This document shows positions 24,064 to 32,644 of a stretch of 53,894 nucleotides of DNA, one piece after another. Each line of letters starts with the position of its first letter. Positions within the stretch are counted from its first letter, which is position 1. Origin of the DNA: Nitriliruptoraceae bacterium (GTDB lineage: Bacteria; Actinomycetota; Nitriliruptoria; Nitriliruptorales; Nitriliruptoraceae). The stretch spans positions 1 through 53,894 of the forward strand of contig JAFIEQ010000009.1 in the NCBI GenBank assembly GCA_020832455.1, given 5' to 3'. The notes under the pieces were generated by a model that was not told where the DNA came from, ran no database searches, and saw only the letters and a list, made by a program, of their open reading frames with translations. A program made the position numbers and the translations under genes.

Positions 24064-24963
24064 CTATTGGATTCCAACCGGCTGGTTGGTCTCCGTTGGG
24101 TGAAGGTAGGCGGCTTCGTACTCGGCTGGTGGGATGTCGTCCAGGGTGCCGTGGAGCCGGGTGTTGTTGAACCAGCTCACCCATCCGAGGGTGGCGAGTT
24201 CGACGTCGTCGACGGTCTTCCATGGCCCCTGTTGGGGGCCGCGGATCAGCTCGGTCTTGTAGAGGCCGTTGACCGCTTCGGCCAGGGCGTTGTCGTACGA
24301 ATCGCCGACTGATCCGATGGATGGGACTGCGCCGATCTCGGCGAGCCGTTCGCCGTAGCGCAGTGAGGTGAACTGCGAGCCGGCGTCCGAGTGGCACACG
24401 AGCCCCTCGAGGGTTGTGCCGCGTGACCAGCGGGCCATCTCGATCGCGTCGAGCACCATCTGGGTGCGCATGTTCGACGCGCACCGCCAGCCGACGATCA
24501 TCCGCGAGTACGCGTCGATGATGAAGCACACGTAGGCGACCCCCGACCAGGTCGGCACGTAGGTCAGGTCGGTGACCCACAGGCCGTTCGGCCGCTCGGC
24601 GACGAACTGGCGGTCCACCAGATCCGGATGCCGGGTGGCACCTTCTTCGGGGCGGGTGGTGCGGACCTTCTTGGAGCGGTTCACCCCTCGGATGTCCATC
24701 TGGCGCATCAGCCGGGCCACCTGATCACGACCGAGGTCCATCTCGGCACGCCGGGCTGCCTTCCACAACTTGCGTGCCCCGTAGACCCGGAAGTTGTCGG
24801 TCCACAGCTTGTGCAGCTGCGGGGCGAGCACGCCGTCCCGCAGCGCTCTCGCGGACGGGGGCCGGATCTTGGCGGCGTAGTAGGTCGACGGGGCGAACTG
24901 CAGCGTGCTGCAGATCGGCTCGATCCCGTAGAGGTCCTTGTGGGTGTCGATGTAGTCCACCAT
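24064..24963 (-). CDS. IS3-family transposase OrfB (DDE integrase)
   Basis: 299 aa from ATG 24963, which shares one base with the orfA stop (TGATG). A helix-turn-helix-like N-terminus (YGARKLWKAARR, LGRDQVARLMRQMDIRG) precedes the rve integrase core with the catalytic triad D132 (VTDLTY), D193 (HSDAGSQ) and E229 (NALAEAVNG); the DD35E spacing is exact. A TTG at 24966 is the only earlier in-frame start. Expression may be by re-initiation at TGATG or by frameshifting to give OrfAB; no obvious slippery heptamer was found. It looks functional. Confidence 0.93.
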   Translation of the reverse strand: MVDYIDTHKDLYGIEPICSTLQFAPSTYYAAKIRPPSARALRDGVLAPQLHKLWTDNFRVYGARKLWKAARRAEMDLGRDQVARLMRQMDIRGVNRSKKVRTTRPEEGATRHPDLVDRQFVAERPNGLWVTDLTYVPTWSGVAYVCFIIDAYSRMIVGWRCASNMRTQMVLDAIEMARWSRGTTLEGLVCHSDAGSQFTSLRYGERLAEIGAVPSIGSVGDSYDNALAEAVNGLYKTELIRGPQQGPWKTVDDVELATLGWVSWFNNTRLHGTLDDIPPAEYEAAYLHPTETNQPVGIQ

Positions 24964-25304
24964 CAACGCAACGGGCGGTCGAGCTCCGCCGCGAAGAAAG
25001 TTGCTGACGACTTCAAGATCGAATTCGCCCGTCGAAGCTCACGGACCTCCTGCTCCAACTCGCTAATCCGGGCCTGCTCCGCGCTCGTTGTGCCCGGGGT
25101 GTTGCCGGCATCGATGTCGGCCTGCTTCACCCAACCCCGCACGGACTCGACCCCGTAGCCCAGCTGATCCGCCACCCGCTTGACCGTTCCCTGCGTCGTG
25201 CCGAGCTCCTCACGAAGCGCATGGACCATCCGGACCGCCTGCTCCTTCTCCCTGGGCGTGTAGCGACGTGACTGCGCCTTGCCTGAACTCCCCATCGTGG
25301 ACAT
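24963..25304 (-). CDS. IS3-family transposase OrfA (HTH protein)
   Basis: 113 aa from ATG 25304, preceded by AAGGAGGAG, which decides the start over an upstream codon at 25340 inside the inverted repeat. An N-terminal helix-turn-helix (REKEQAVRMVHALREELG, VKRVADQLGYGVESVRGWVKQ) is followed by a leucine-zipper-like coiled coil (ARISELEQEVRELRRANSILKSS), as in IS3 OrfA proteins. It binds the terminal repeats and forms the transposase together with OrfB. Confidence 0.92.
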   Translation of the reverse strand: MSTMGSSGKAQSRRYTPREKEQAVRMVHALREELGTTQGTVKRVADQLGYGVESVRGWVKQADIDAGNTPGTTSAEQARISELEQEVRELRRANSILKSSATFFAAELDRPLR

Positions 25305-25330
25305 GACTCCTCCTTGGAAACCAAGGTTAG

Positions 25331-25358
25331 GAGCCTCCACCAGACCCAGGGCGGATCA
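25331..25358 (-). repeat. IS3-type right-hand inverted repeat (28 bp)
   Basis: Perfect match in inverse orientation to the left end. The next 152 bp to 25510 contain no recognised gene. Confidence 0.92.
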
Positions 25359-25510
25359 GGTCTCGGCTGCTGACCGTTCGAGTGGGTTCGGGAGTGGTGT
25401 GTTCTGTCTTGGCCGAGATCGCGTTCGGTACGTCCGCGCTGAAGCTGAGGCGCCTGGTGTCGCAGCGTCCGGGGCGGGTCGGGTTGGTTGGTGACGGTGG
25501 TCGATCGGTG

Positions 25511-27184
25511 TCAGGCTTCTTTGAGGTCTCGGTGGCGGAAGGCGGCGACCCCGATCAGCGCAGCAAGCGCCCCGATCCCCAGCATGATCAGCGCGGCGAT
25601 GATGTCCAGTTCAGAAGCCGGCACGGCGGCGAGGTGGCGGAAGGGGCTCACGTCGAGCAGGCCGTCGGGCAGCTCGAGCAGCGGCCCGACGAAGTCGAGC
25701 AGGTAGGCGGCGATCACGAGCCCGAAGGTCAGCGGTGCGGTGAGCCGCGGTAGCAGCCCGAACACGAGGATGCCCAGGCCGAGGAACAACAGGGCGGCAG
25801 GCATGAGGTTGACCCCGGCCAACAGCGCGTCGCCGAAGGCCAGCGCTGTGCCGCCCAGCGCCGTTGCTACCCACACCACCACGCCGACTGCCACACCGAG
25901 TACGACGACGCCGATGGCCGCGGCCAGGGTGCGGGTCACGAGCCAGCGCACACGGCCGACCGGGCGGGCGAGGAGGTGCTCGATGCGCCAGCTGGCCTCC
26001 TCCTCGCGGATCGCGGCCGTCTGCGCCGCAGAGAACAGTGCCACGCCGATGACGAAGAAGAACCCGAGGATGATCGCCACGAAGCCTTCGTGCGTGTCGA
26101 GCGCGACGTAGCCCATCTGCTCGTAGATCGCCGCTGCCTCGACGTCCATGTCGGCCCAGATGGCCACGAAGTCGTCGACGAGCACCGTGAACACGAACGC
26201 GGCTGCTGCCAGCACGGCAGCCCAGCCGGCCACGGCGGCGCCGGCGATTCGTGCAGTGAGACCGAGCTGGCCACCGACCGGCCGAGCCTGCGTCGCGGCG
26301 GGCTCGGTGCCGCCCACGATCCCGGCGTGCAGATCCCGGCGTGCGAACCCGAACGCCGCGGCGAACAGCAGCACGACGAGGACCGCGAAGGCCGCGAACA
26401 CCGCTGTGCGGGCCTCGTCGACCTTGTGAAGGAAGCCGATCCAGCCAAAGGGTGTGGCCCACCACACCCAGTCGGGCGTGGTGGTGGCCGCGGCCAGCAC
26501 CCGCACCGCCAAGGCGGCGCCCAGCACCGTGCCGGCCAGCTGCGTCGCCCGCCGTCGGGTTGCGGCCACCTGGCTCGCCAACGTCCCGACGGCGGCGAGA
26601 GTGGCCGCCAGCAGCCCCATCGCGCTGCCCAGCGCCCACGAGGTAGCCGCATCCATCCCGGCGGCGCTGTGGGTCGCGCCGACGGCGACGGCGAAGATCG
26701 CGAACCAAGTGAGCATGGCCGCCACCGCAGAGCTCAGCAGCCCACGAGGGGAGAGCGCGCCGGCACGCAGCGGCTCGGTGTGGCCGGCCTGCTCCGCGCC
26801 GCGTAGCAGCTTGGTCGCCGCGAGCATGCCCCACACCGCTACGGCGATGGCGAACATCCCCGTCCACCGGGACAGCACGAAGCCTTCGAGCGAACCGGGA
26901 CGGACGAACCGACCCAACAGCGCCTCGAAGGCCGGCACGCCCTCGAGCGCGTCCGCGGCCGCCCGCGCAGCCTCGGTCGGCACGCGGTCCTCGAACGTGG
27001 CCACGACTCCCGCGCCGATGCCGGCCAGCGCGACGGTCCAGGCGATGGCGGTGTTGCGCAGCAGGCGCAGGTGGTGACGGTAGGTCCGCCACCACACCCC
27101 GGCCGGCAACCGCGTCGTGACCGCTGCCGCAGCGGTGCTAGCCGGACCGCTCGTCGGCCGCTGTGGCGAGAGCTTGGTCGCCAT
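25511..27184 (-). CDS. ABC-2 type exporter permease, two-half fused form
   Basis: 557 aa from ATG 27184 (GAGG upstream on this strand). About twelve membrane segments are arranged as two similar halves, with conserved loops such as WWATPFGWIGFLHKVDE in the middle and SWRIEHLLARPVGRVRWLVTRTLAA, which resemble ABC-2 permeases of multidrug or polyketide export systems. The ATP-binding subunit is encoded 25 bp upstream on the same strand and makes the second subunit of one transporter. The substrate is unknown; in this genomic setting, export of antibiotics or other toxic compounds is plausible. Confidence 0.87.
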   Translation of the reverse strand: MATKLSPQRPTSGPASTAAAAVTTRLPAGVWWRTYRHHLRLLRNTAIAWTVALAGIGAGVVATFEDRVPTEAARAAADALEGVPAFEALLGRFVRPGSLEGFVLSRWTGMFAIAVAVWGMLAATKLLRGAEQAGHTEPLRAGALSPRGLLSSAVAAMLTWFAIFAVAVGATHSAAGMDAATSWALGSAMGLLAATLAAVGTLASQVAATRRRATQLAGTVLGAALAVRVLAAATTTPDWVWWATPFGWIGFLHKVDEARTAVFAAFAVLVVLLFAAAFGFARRDLHAGIVGGTEPAATQARPVGGQLGLTARIAGAAVAGWAAVLAAAAFVFTVLVDDFVAIWADMDVEAAAIYEQMGYVALDTHEGFVAIILGFFFVIGVALFSAAQTAAIREEEASWRIEHLLARPVGRVRWLVTRTLAAAIGVVVLGVAVGVVVWVATALGGTALAFGDALLAGVNLMPAALLFLGLGILVFGLLPRLTAPLTFGLVIAAYLLDFVGPLLELPDGLLDVSPFRHLAAVPASELDIIAALIMLGIGALAALIGVAAFRHRDLKEA

Positions 27185-27209
27185 CTCGGCCCTCCTCACT
27201 CGAACGCGC

Positions 27210-28127
27210 TCAAGCGGCGGTGTCCGCAGCGTGGGTGGTCTCGTCGTAGTAGGCGTGGAACAGCTCCTCGAGGGTGGGCTCGCGCATCTGGATGGCGACC
27301 ACCTGAGCGCGGGCGAGGGCCTTGAGCAGCGGGTCGGTCGACCCCGTCACGTGCAGGCGGATCCGCCCATCACGCACCTGTACGTCCTCGACACCGGGGA
27401 CCCCTTCGAGGTCGGGAGGCGCGCCGAGGTAGGTGGCCTCAACCGTGTTGGCGTGTAGATGGCGCAACTCGGCAAGCGTGCCGTGCTCGACGAGGATGCC
27501 CTCGCGCAGCACCGCCACCCGGTCGCAGACCGCCTCCACCTCGGACAGGATGTGCGACGACAAGAAGATGGTCTGTCCGGCCGCTTTGGCTTCGCGCAGG
27601 CAGTCCTGGAAGGTGGCGGTCATCAGCGGATCGAGCCCGCTCGAGGGCTCGTCCATCACCAGCAGCGGCGCACGGGTCATCAGTGCGGCGATCACCGCGA
27701 TCTTCTGCCGGTTGCCCTTGGAGTAGCTGCGGCCCCTCTTCGAGGGATCGAAGTTGAACCGTTCGACCAGCTTGTCACGGAACGCGGGCTCGTAACCGCC
27801 GGAGACCGCGCCCAGCAGATCGAGGATCTGCCCACCGGTCAGCTGAGGCCAGACGTGGAACTCGCCGGGGACGAAGGCCAACGTGCGGTGGGCGTCGACC
27901 GGATGCTGCCAGGCATCGATCCCGAAGATCTCGGCCCGGCCGGCGGTGGGCTTGAGCAGCCCCAACAGGGTGCGGATGGCCGTGGGCTTACCTGCCCCAT
28001 TGGGCCCCAGCAGCCCCACGATCTCCTCCATGGCGATATCGAGGGTGAGCCGCTCGAGCCCGACCACCTCCCCGTAGTGCTTGGTGGTCTCCACGAACCG
28101 GATCGCAGCAACCTCAGAACCAGGCAT
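27210..28127 (-). CDS. ABC-2 type transporter ATP-binding protein with altered Walker A
   Basis: 305 aa from ATG 28127. The nucleotide-binding domain has a Walker A of GPNGAGKPT (residues 41-49), a signature of the SKGNRQK type, Walker B LLVMDEPSSGLDP, and the H-loop region FLSSHILSEVE. The C-terminal about 80 residues form an extra domain of the BcrA/DrrA kind. Residue 48 is Pro (CCC) where Ser or Thr normally coordinates magnesium; a TCC codon would differ by one base. Either the ATPase is impaired or the base is an error. It pairs with the permease downstream. Confidence 0.88.
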   Translation of the reverse strand: MPGSEVAAIRFVETTKHYGEVVGLERLTLDIAMEEIVGLLGPNGAGKPTAIRTLLGLLKPTAGRAEIFGIDAWQHPVDAHRTLAFVPGEFHVWPQLTGGQILDLLGAVSGGYEPAFRDKLVERFNFDPSKRGRSYSKGNRQKIAVIAALMTRAPLLVMDEPSSGLDPLMTATFQDCLREAKAAGQTIFLSSHILSEVEAVCDRVAVLREGILVEHGTLAELRHLHANTVEATYLGAPPDLEGVPGVEDVQVRDGRIRLHVTGSTDPLLKALARAQVVAIQMREPTLEELFHAYYDETTHAADTAA

Positions 28128-28464
28128 GACACCACTCCACCGCCCGGCGATCACGACCATCCTCTCGGTGGTCAAGCCACTCCGCCAGAGGAAGTGGTCA
28201 CAACAACACCAGCCGATGACCACGCCCACCCACTTCCCCCGGACTCGGCCGCCCCGAGGTCTGGGAGCCTCCCGCTGACGGCGAGACATCGCCTCCCGGA
28301 TCCGGCCTGCCTCTGGCCGCGACCACGCTGCGCCCGGTGGTATCGCGCCGCGTGGGGCGCCCTGTGGAACACGGCCCGGACAAGGCGCAGCTGAGGGGTG
28401 CCAGTGGGCATGCTCACCCTGCCTCCATACTCTCCCAGTGCGGATCGAGGTCACGGAGAGCGCG
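28128..28464. other. Divergent gap between ABC ATPase and PNPOx-like genes, no gene recognised
   Basis: The 337 bp between these starts contain GGAG at 28455-28458 for the rightward gene. I saw no convincing ORF, hairpin or operator. Promoters for both directions probably lie here. Confidence 0.35.
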
Positions 28465-28968
28465 ATGATGACCGAGCTGGCACCACTGACGAGCCGACCG
28501 CGGATGTTCGGGCGTGAGCCGACAGGACCGTCGCTGCCATGGTCCTGGGCGGACGAACGGTTGCGTGAGGCTCGCAACTACTGGGTGACGACGGCCAGCC
28601 GGTCAGGCCGGCCCCATGCCCGGCCGTTCTGGGGCTCGTGGGCGGGGATGTCGTTCGAGTTCAGCACAGGCCCGCGGACGCTGGCCAACATCCGCACCAA
28701 CCCTCAAGTGACCGTGCATCTGGAGAGCGGCAGTGACGTCGTCATCGTAGAGGGAGATGCCGACGTCATCCTCCAGCCTGCGCGGCTGCAGGACTTCGTG
28801 GAGACCTACAACAGCAGGTATGACGGCTGCCTCGAGGTCCGCGGACATCAGGTGGGGGACGACGTGCACGGCAACGGAGCGGTCGTGGTGGTGCGGGCTG
28901 TCGCGATCTACGGTTGGGCGCAGTCGGTCGAGACCGCGACCAGATGGGATGTGACGTCGCAGACCTGA
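28465..28968 (+). CDS. Pyridoxamine 5'-phosphate oxidase-like (split beta-barrel flavin/F420) protein
   Basis: 167 aa from ATG 28465, chosen because GGAG (28455-28458) is 6 nt upstream. The split-barrel pattern NYWVTTASRSGRPHARPFWGSWAG, TLANIRTNPQVTVHLESGSDVVIVEGDADV is typical of PNPOx-like proteins of actinobacteria that bind FMN or F420. It may act in redox detoxification. The substrate cannot be decided. It stands alone within the accessory region, divergent from the ABC exporter. Confidence 0.85.
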   Translation: MMTELAPLTSRPRMFGREPTGPSLPWSWADERLREARNYWVTTASRSGRPHARPFWGSWAGMSFEFSTGPRTLANIRTNPQVTVHLESGSDVVIVEGDADVILQPARLQDFVETYNSRYDGCLEVRGHQVGDDVHGNGAVVVVRAVAIYGWAQSVETATRWDVTSQT

Positions 28969-29648
28969 GCAGGGGCTCAACACGTCGCCGGTAGATGGAC
29001 CGATGCGATCACGGGGAAGCCATCCCCTGCTTCACAGTCGTCACCGACAGAACCGTTCCTAGACCGGCCGGCAACCGCCGTCAGCCGGATGGAACGCACC
29101 GGCGTTGCGCACCGGTCCTGGCAGCCGGATCCGAGCGTCCGGATCGAATCGGGGGCCTTGCAACAGGTGACTGGCACTGAGACACTCATGGCCACTGTAG
29201 GGTTCTACGACGTTCGAACAACCATGAGGGCGTTGTCCACTGGTCGGCCGCTGCGAGGCGCGTGTGGTCTTCGAGGGCGGTCCTTCGAAGCCGCGAGGAC
29301 CGTGATCTGGAGACTGCGCTACAGCGATGGGGGAAGGGAGGTTGGAGAACCCTTCTCGCCGCTTCTACGGAAGGTCCTCGAGGACGGCCACATCTGTTCG
29401 ACGCCGTTCGATGCGGCATGCGGGCGGCGCTGGATGCGACCAGAGTGCGTGGTCCCTCACCTACGGGCAACCGCGTTCCGTGCACCGCTTCGCTGGACAC
29501 GGTCGCTATCGGAGATCGTTCGCGATGATCGGTGCAGGGTGCTGTGTCTCTGCCAGCCTGGCCGGACGGCTGAGGGACCGGTGGTAGAGCAACCGCTCCC
29601 GGTGGCTCGGTTCGGCCGCCACCGAGGGCGCCTGCCTGACGGTGTCCC
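28969..29648. other. 680-bp region without a recognised gene
   Basis: Open frames exist on both strands (for example 29089-29715 rightward), but none has a good start, normal protein character or recognised motif. The base composition is lower in GC than the flanks. An 8-bp inverted repeat (AGCAGGGG/CCCCTGCT, about 28969 and 29025) follows the PNPOx gene and may help end it. Decayed coding sequence is likely. Confidence 0.4.
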
Positions 29649-30266
29649 CTATGTCCGTGCGTCGAGCCCCGCGTTCTCGTTCTCGGACGTCTCTTCCGGC
29701 GTCCCACCGAGGTAGGCGAGGGCGAGCATGGCCACCGAGATCACCACGATCGTGATCAGAACCCAGGTCGGGAGGTAGTAGGTGAACCGCGTCTCGACGC
29801 CGGAGAGCTGCACGATGGTCTCGTAGCCGGAGGGGATCCCGGCGATGTCGCCACCGATGGAGTTGGTCACCATGCTCCAGTGGAAGCCAGCGATCGCGAC
29901 CATGGCGTAGAAGGCGCTGAGCGCCTTGTTCTCCCACAGTCGCTCGCCGAACCGCCACCGGATCGCAACGAAGATCGCGTAGGTGACGAGCAGAAGCAGC
30001 GCGGTGAGGATCTTGTTGCGCATCACCGGACTGTTGATCGCCGCTGACGGTGCCCAGATCGCGAACCCGGTGATGACCGCCCCGAGGATCAGTAACGTGC
30101 CGATGCTAGCGGACCAAAGGGCACCCTGATCCGCGCCGACGGCGAGCCGGGAGCGGGGATCGCTGCCGCGCCACTGGATGGCGAGGCGCACGAGTACCGC
30201 GATGAGGGCGAAGAAGAACAGCCCGGTGATGAGGCTGACGACGATGGCGTGGAAGGCGGGAGGCAT
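29649..30266 (-). CDS. Five-helix membrane protein, partner of the haem-domain protein
   Basis: 205 aa from ATG 30266, only 3 bp after the upstream stop with AGGAGC in that gene's end, so the two are probably coupled. There are five strong membrane helices (VSLITGLFFFALIAVLVRLA, LLILGAVITGFAIW, ILTALLLLVTYAIFVAIRW, AFYAMVAIAGFHWSM and VLITIVVISVAMLALAYLGG). His residues occur near the first helix (FHAI) and in the fourth (FHWSM), so haem or quinone contact is conceivable. No family is recognised. The last gene of a five-gene leftward operon. Confidence 0.72.
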   Translation of the reverse strand: MPPAFHAIVVSLITGLFFFALIAVLVRLAIQWRGSDPRSRLAVGADQGALWSASIGTLLILGAVITGFAIWAPSAAINSPVMRNKILTALLLLVTYAIFVAIRWRFGERLWENKALSAFYAMVAIAGFHWSMVTNSIGGDIAGIPSGYETIVQLSGVETRFTYYLPTWVLITIVVISVAMLALAYLGGTPEETSENENAGLDART

Positions 30267-30269
30267 CGG

Positions 30270-31739
30270 CTATCGCTCCTGGTCGTGGTGGCGGGCAGTG
30301 GCGGCTGGCTGGTCGACGGCCACGGGATCGAAGCGTCGGGCGAGTCGCACGATGGCGAGCGACACCACCACGATGAACACCAGCCAGACGATCCCGGTCC
30401 AGAGCCACTGGGTCTTGACCTCGGATCGGAACTCCGATTCGAGGGCGTAGTAGCCCATGCTCTCCACGTCGTGCGCCGACTCGAATGACGCACCTGCACC
30501 GATCGCGCCGGCACCGGCGTGGGCGTCGGGGTCCGTGAGGTAGTCCCAGGCGATGACACCGGGATAGAACAGGGTGGTGGTCACCGGCTCGATCGCGTCC
30601 CAATCGGGTCGCTCACCGCTGAACCGTTGCGCCTCGATGTCGGCGTCCCGGCCGAGCCCGAGGCTCAGAGGCATCCCGATGAAGTGCCAGCGGTTGCCCG
30701 TGAAGCCCGTGTGAACGGCCGGAGCCAAGTGGTAGCGGCCGAACTCATCGATCACCTTCTGCTCGCCAACCGCACCCGTGTCGAGCGCTCGCTGGAGTTC
30801 CACCTGCCAGCGGCCGTCCGATGCGATCCCCTGCGCGAAGATCTCCCCTCGAGCACCGTCAGGCACGGTCAGGAACCGGCGCGGGATGGCGTCGCCGTCC
30901 TGCCACTCGTGGTCCGGGTCGAACGCCACGGAGTTGTCCTCCGATAGGAAGTAGTGGTCGTCCTGGGTGTACTCGAGCGCCAGGACCTGATCCCAGTCCA
31001 TGGCGTACTGGCCGGTCGCATCCGGATCGAACATGTACTCCGGGGTCTCGGTCTCGTCGTCCCAGTTCGTGGACGCCGCCCCTGACCCGTCGTCGTTGAT
31101 GCGGTGATCGAGGATGTACTGCACATCGCTGTACCCGATCGGGTTCGCCCGGTGCCCGCGCCAGTGCCACAGGTCGAGGAAGTAGCCGGCATCCTGGAGG
31201 TCGCCGAGCTCCCCGTCGCTTCGTCGGGTGCGCCAGTCGGTGTGGTCCTCCATCGTGTCCGGGAGCATCTTGCGGAGATCGTCGGTGTCCTCACCGAAGA
31301 CGGCTTCGACCTCATCCTCGTCCTGGTCCTCCGGGCTCATGGCCCGGGTGAAGGTGAAGACCGTCATGAACCCGCCGTAGTGCTCGAACCCGTCGACCGA
31401 TCCGTCATCGAGTAGGAAGGTGACGCGGTCCTCGTTCATGGGCAGGCCCGAACCGTCGGCATCACCGCCGTAGCGGACCCACTCTCCTCCCTCGTAGACG
31501 AGGAAGTCGTGGTGGATGCTCGGCGTGTCGGTGTCCCAACCGAACCGGAAGAAGATGTCATCGTCGTTGTAGGCCGCCTGGATGTCGAGATCCATGAACA
31601 GCTCGTCCGGCTCGGGCTGAACGGTGCCGTACGCACCTTCGACACCATCGCGGACGCCATCAGAGGCGAAGACCAGCGACAGCGCGGCGACGGCGACCAC
31701 ACCGACAGCGATGAGGGAAAGACTCAGGGTGCGCCCCAT
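30270..31739 (-). CDS. Membrane-anchored ethylbenzene-dehydrogenase-type haem-binding domain protein
   Basis: 489 aa from ATG 31739 with AGGAG upstream. A signal/anchor helix (residues about 6-25) is followed by a large soluble domain: DLDIQAAYNDDDIFFRFGWDTDTPS, GLPMNEDRVTFLLDDGSVDGF and YFLDLWHWRGHRANPIGYSD. These match the EB_dh haem-b domain of ethylbenzene dehydrogenase gamma-like subunits. The Met of GLPMNEDR is a likely haem ligand; the Lys that serves as second ligand in the known enzyme is not obvious. A C-terminal helix (GIVWLVFIVVVSLAIVRLA) anchors it. No molybdopterin or iron-sulfur subunit is nearby, so it probably transfers electrons in another complex. Confidence 0.75.
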   Translation of the reverse strand: MGRTLSLSLIAVGVVAVAALSLVFASDGVRDGVEGAYGTVQPEPDELFMDLDIQAAYNDDDIFFRFGWDTDTPSIHHDFLVYEGGEWVRYGGDADGSGLPMNEDRVTFLLDDGSVDGFEHYGGFMTVFTFTRAMSPEDQDEDEVEAVFGEDTDDLRKMLPDTMEDHTDWRTRRSDGELGDLQDAGYFLDLWHWRGHRANPIGYSDVQYILDHRINDDGSGAASTNWDDETETPEYMFDPDATGQYAMDWDQVLALEYTQDDHYFLSEDNSVAFDPDHEWQDGDAIPRRFLTVPDGARGEIFAQGIASDGRWQVELQRALDTGAVGEQKVIDEFGRYHLAPAVHTGFTGNRWHFIGMPLSLGLGRDADIEAQRFSGERPDWDAIEPVTTTLFYPGVIAWDYLTDPDAHAGAGAIGAGASFESAHDVESMGYYALESEFRSEVKTQWLWTGIVWLVFIVVVSLAIVRLARRFDPVAVDQPAATARHHDQER

Positions 31740-31954
31740 GTGAAGCTCCTAACAGCAAGGTTCGGCTCGGATGCGATCACAGCCGGCGGCGAAGCCACCG
31801 GCCACCGCGCGTTGCGCCTAACGCTAACAACCGATCACTCCCTGAACGGGAGGAGAAGGCCCCACGGGGTTGGGACGATGTGCCCTGCGAGAGGTGTCCA
31901 CCCGGTCATGTCCGCCCGACACCGGGTCCGACACGTCCCTCGAGGTGCCGAGCG
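31740..31954. promoter_or_regulatory. 215-bp gap inside the operon, possible internal promoter
   Basis: Between the ATPase stop and the haem-domain gene. On the minus strand GTTAGCGTTAG (around 31825) contains two GTTAG words and could be a -10 or operator. A ribosome-binding site AGGAG precedes the ATG at 31739. The function is inferred. Confidence 0.3.
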
Positions 31955-32644
31955 TCAACCGTCGACGAGACGGCCGTCCTCGATGCGCAGGATGCGGTCC
32001 GCCTGCGACGCGATCCGCTCGTCGTGGGTGACCACCAGGCCGGCGCAACGATGCTCATGGACCGCCTGCGCGACCAGTTCGATGACCTGGGATCCCCGCT
32101 GCCGGTCGAGGTGTGCGGTCGGCTCATCGGCGAGCAGCAGCCTCGGCTCATTGAGCATCGCCCGTGCGATCGCGACCCGCTGCTGCTCGCCACCAGACAG
32201 CTGACCTGGCCGATGGTCCTTTCGAGCACCGAGCTCCAGTTCCGTCAGTAACTGTTCAGCGCGGCTTCGAGCAGCACCAGTAGCCATCCCGGCAAACCCT
32301 CCGACGAGCGCGACGTTCTCCGCCGCAGTGAGGAACGGCACCAGCGCCGCAGTCTGGAACACCAGGCCGACCCGGGTCGCGCGAAGGGCGGTCCGCTGGC
32401 GGTCATCCAGATCGGTGAGGTCGGTGCCCTCGAACCGCACCGTTCCTGCGGTTGGCGCCAGCAGGGCACCGACCAACGACAGCAGCGTGGACTTGCCGGA
32501 TCCGGATGGACCGACCAAGGCCACCAGCTCACCGCGCACGAGCTCGAGCGACACGTCATCGACCGCCGTTACGACACCCGCTCCAGCATCGAAGGATTTG
32601 GTACACGCCTCGACCTCGACCACCGCCCGCTCCTCCGCCATCAT
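31955..32644 (-). CDS. LolD/MacB-type ABC transporter ATP-binding protein
   Basis: 229 aa from ATG 32644, overlapping the upstream permease stop by ATGA. All nucleotide-binding elements are canonical: Walker A GPSGSGKST, Q-loop FQTAALVPF, signature LSGGEQQR, Walker B LLLADEPTAHLD and H-loop VVTHD. The size and motifs match the LolCDE/MacB/FtsE branch, which works with FtsX-like permeases, two of which lie directly upstream. Such systems drive mechanotransmission or move lipids, peptides or proteins at the outer face of the membrane. The operon continues with the haem-domain protein. Confidence 0.92.
   Translation of the reverse strand: MMAEERAVVEVEACTKSFDAGAGVVTAVDDVSLELVRGELVALVGPSGSGKSTLLSLVGALLAPTAGTVRFEGTDLTDLDDRQRTALRATRVGLVFQTAALVPFLTAAENVALVGGFAGMATGAARSRAEQLLTELELGARKDHRPGQLSGGEQQRVAIARAMLNEPRLLLADEPTAHLDRQRGSQVIELVAQAVHEHRCAGLVVTHDERIASQADRILRIEDGRLVDG

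Larger units (their letters stand above)
24033..25358 (-). mobile_element. IS3-family insertion sequence, 1,326 bp
   Basis: The element is bounded by perfect 28-bp inverted repeats, 24033-24060 and 25331-25358, starting TGATCCGCC and reading inwards. It contains two genes, orfA and orfB, in the usual IS3 order on the minus strand. The three bases outside the left end (CTT) and right end (GGT) differ, so no target duplication is present. This suggests a later deletion or recombination between copies rather than a simple insertion. Both genes look intact. Confidence 0.92.

Noticed and set aside
29089-29715. 208-codon ORF in the 29-kb gap as a gene
   Set aside because: No ribosome-binding site, no recognisable motif, and its end overlaps the well-supported membrane protein gene on the other strand.
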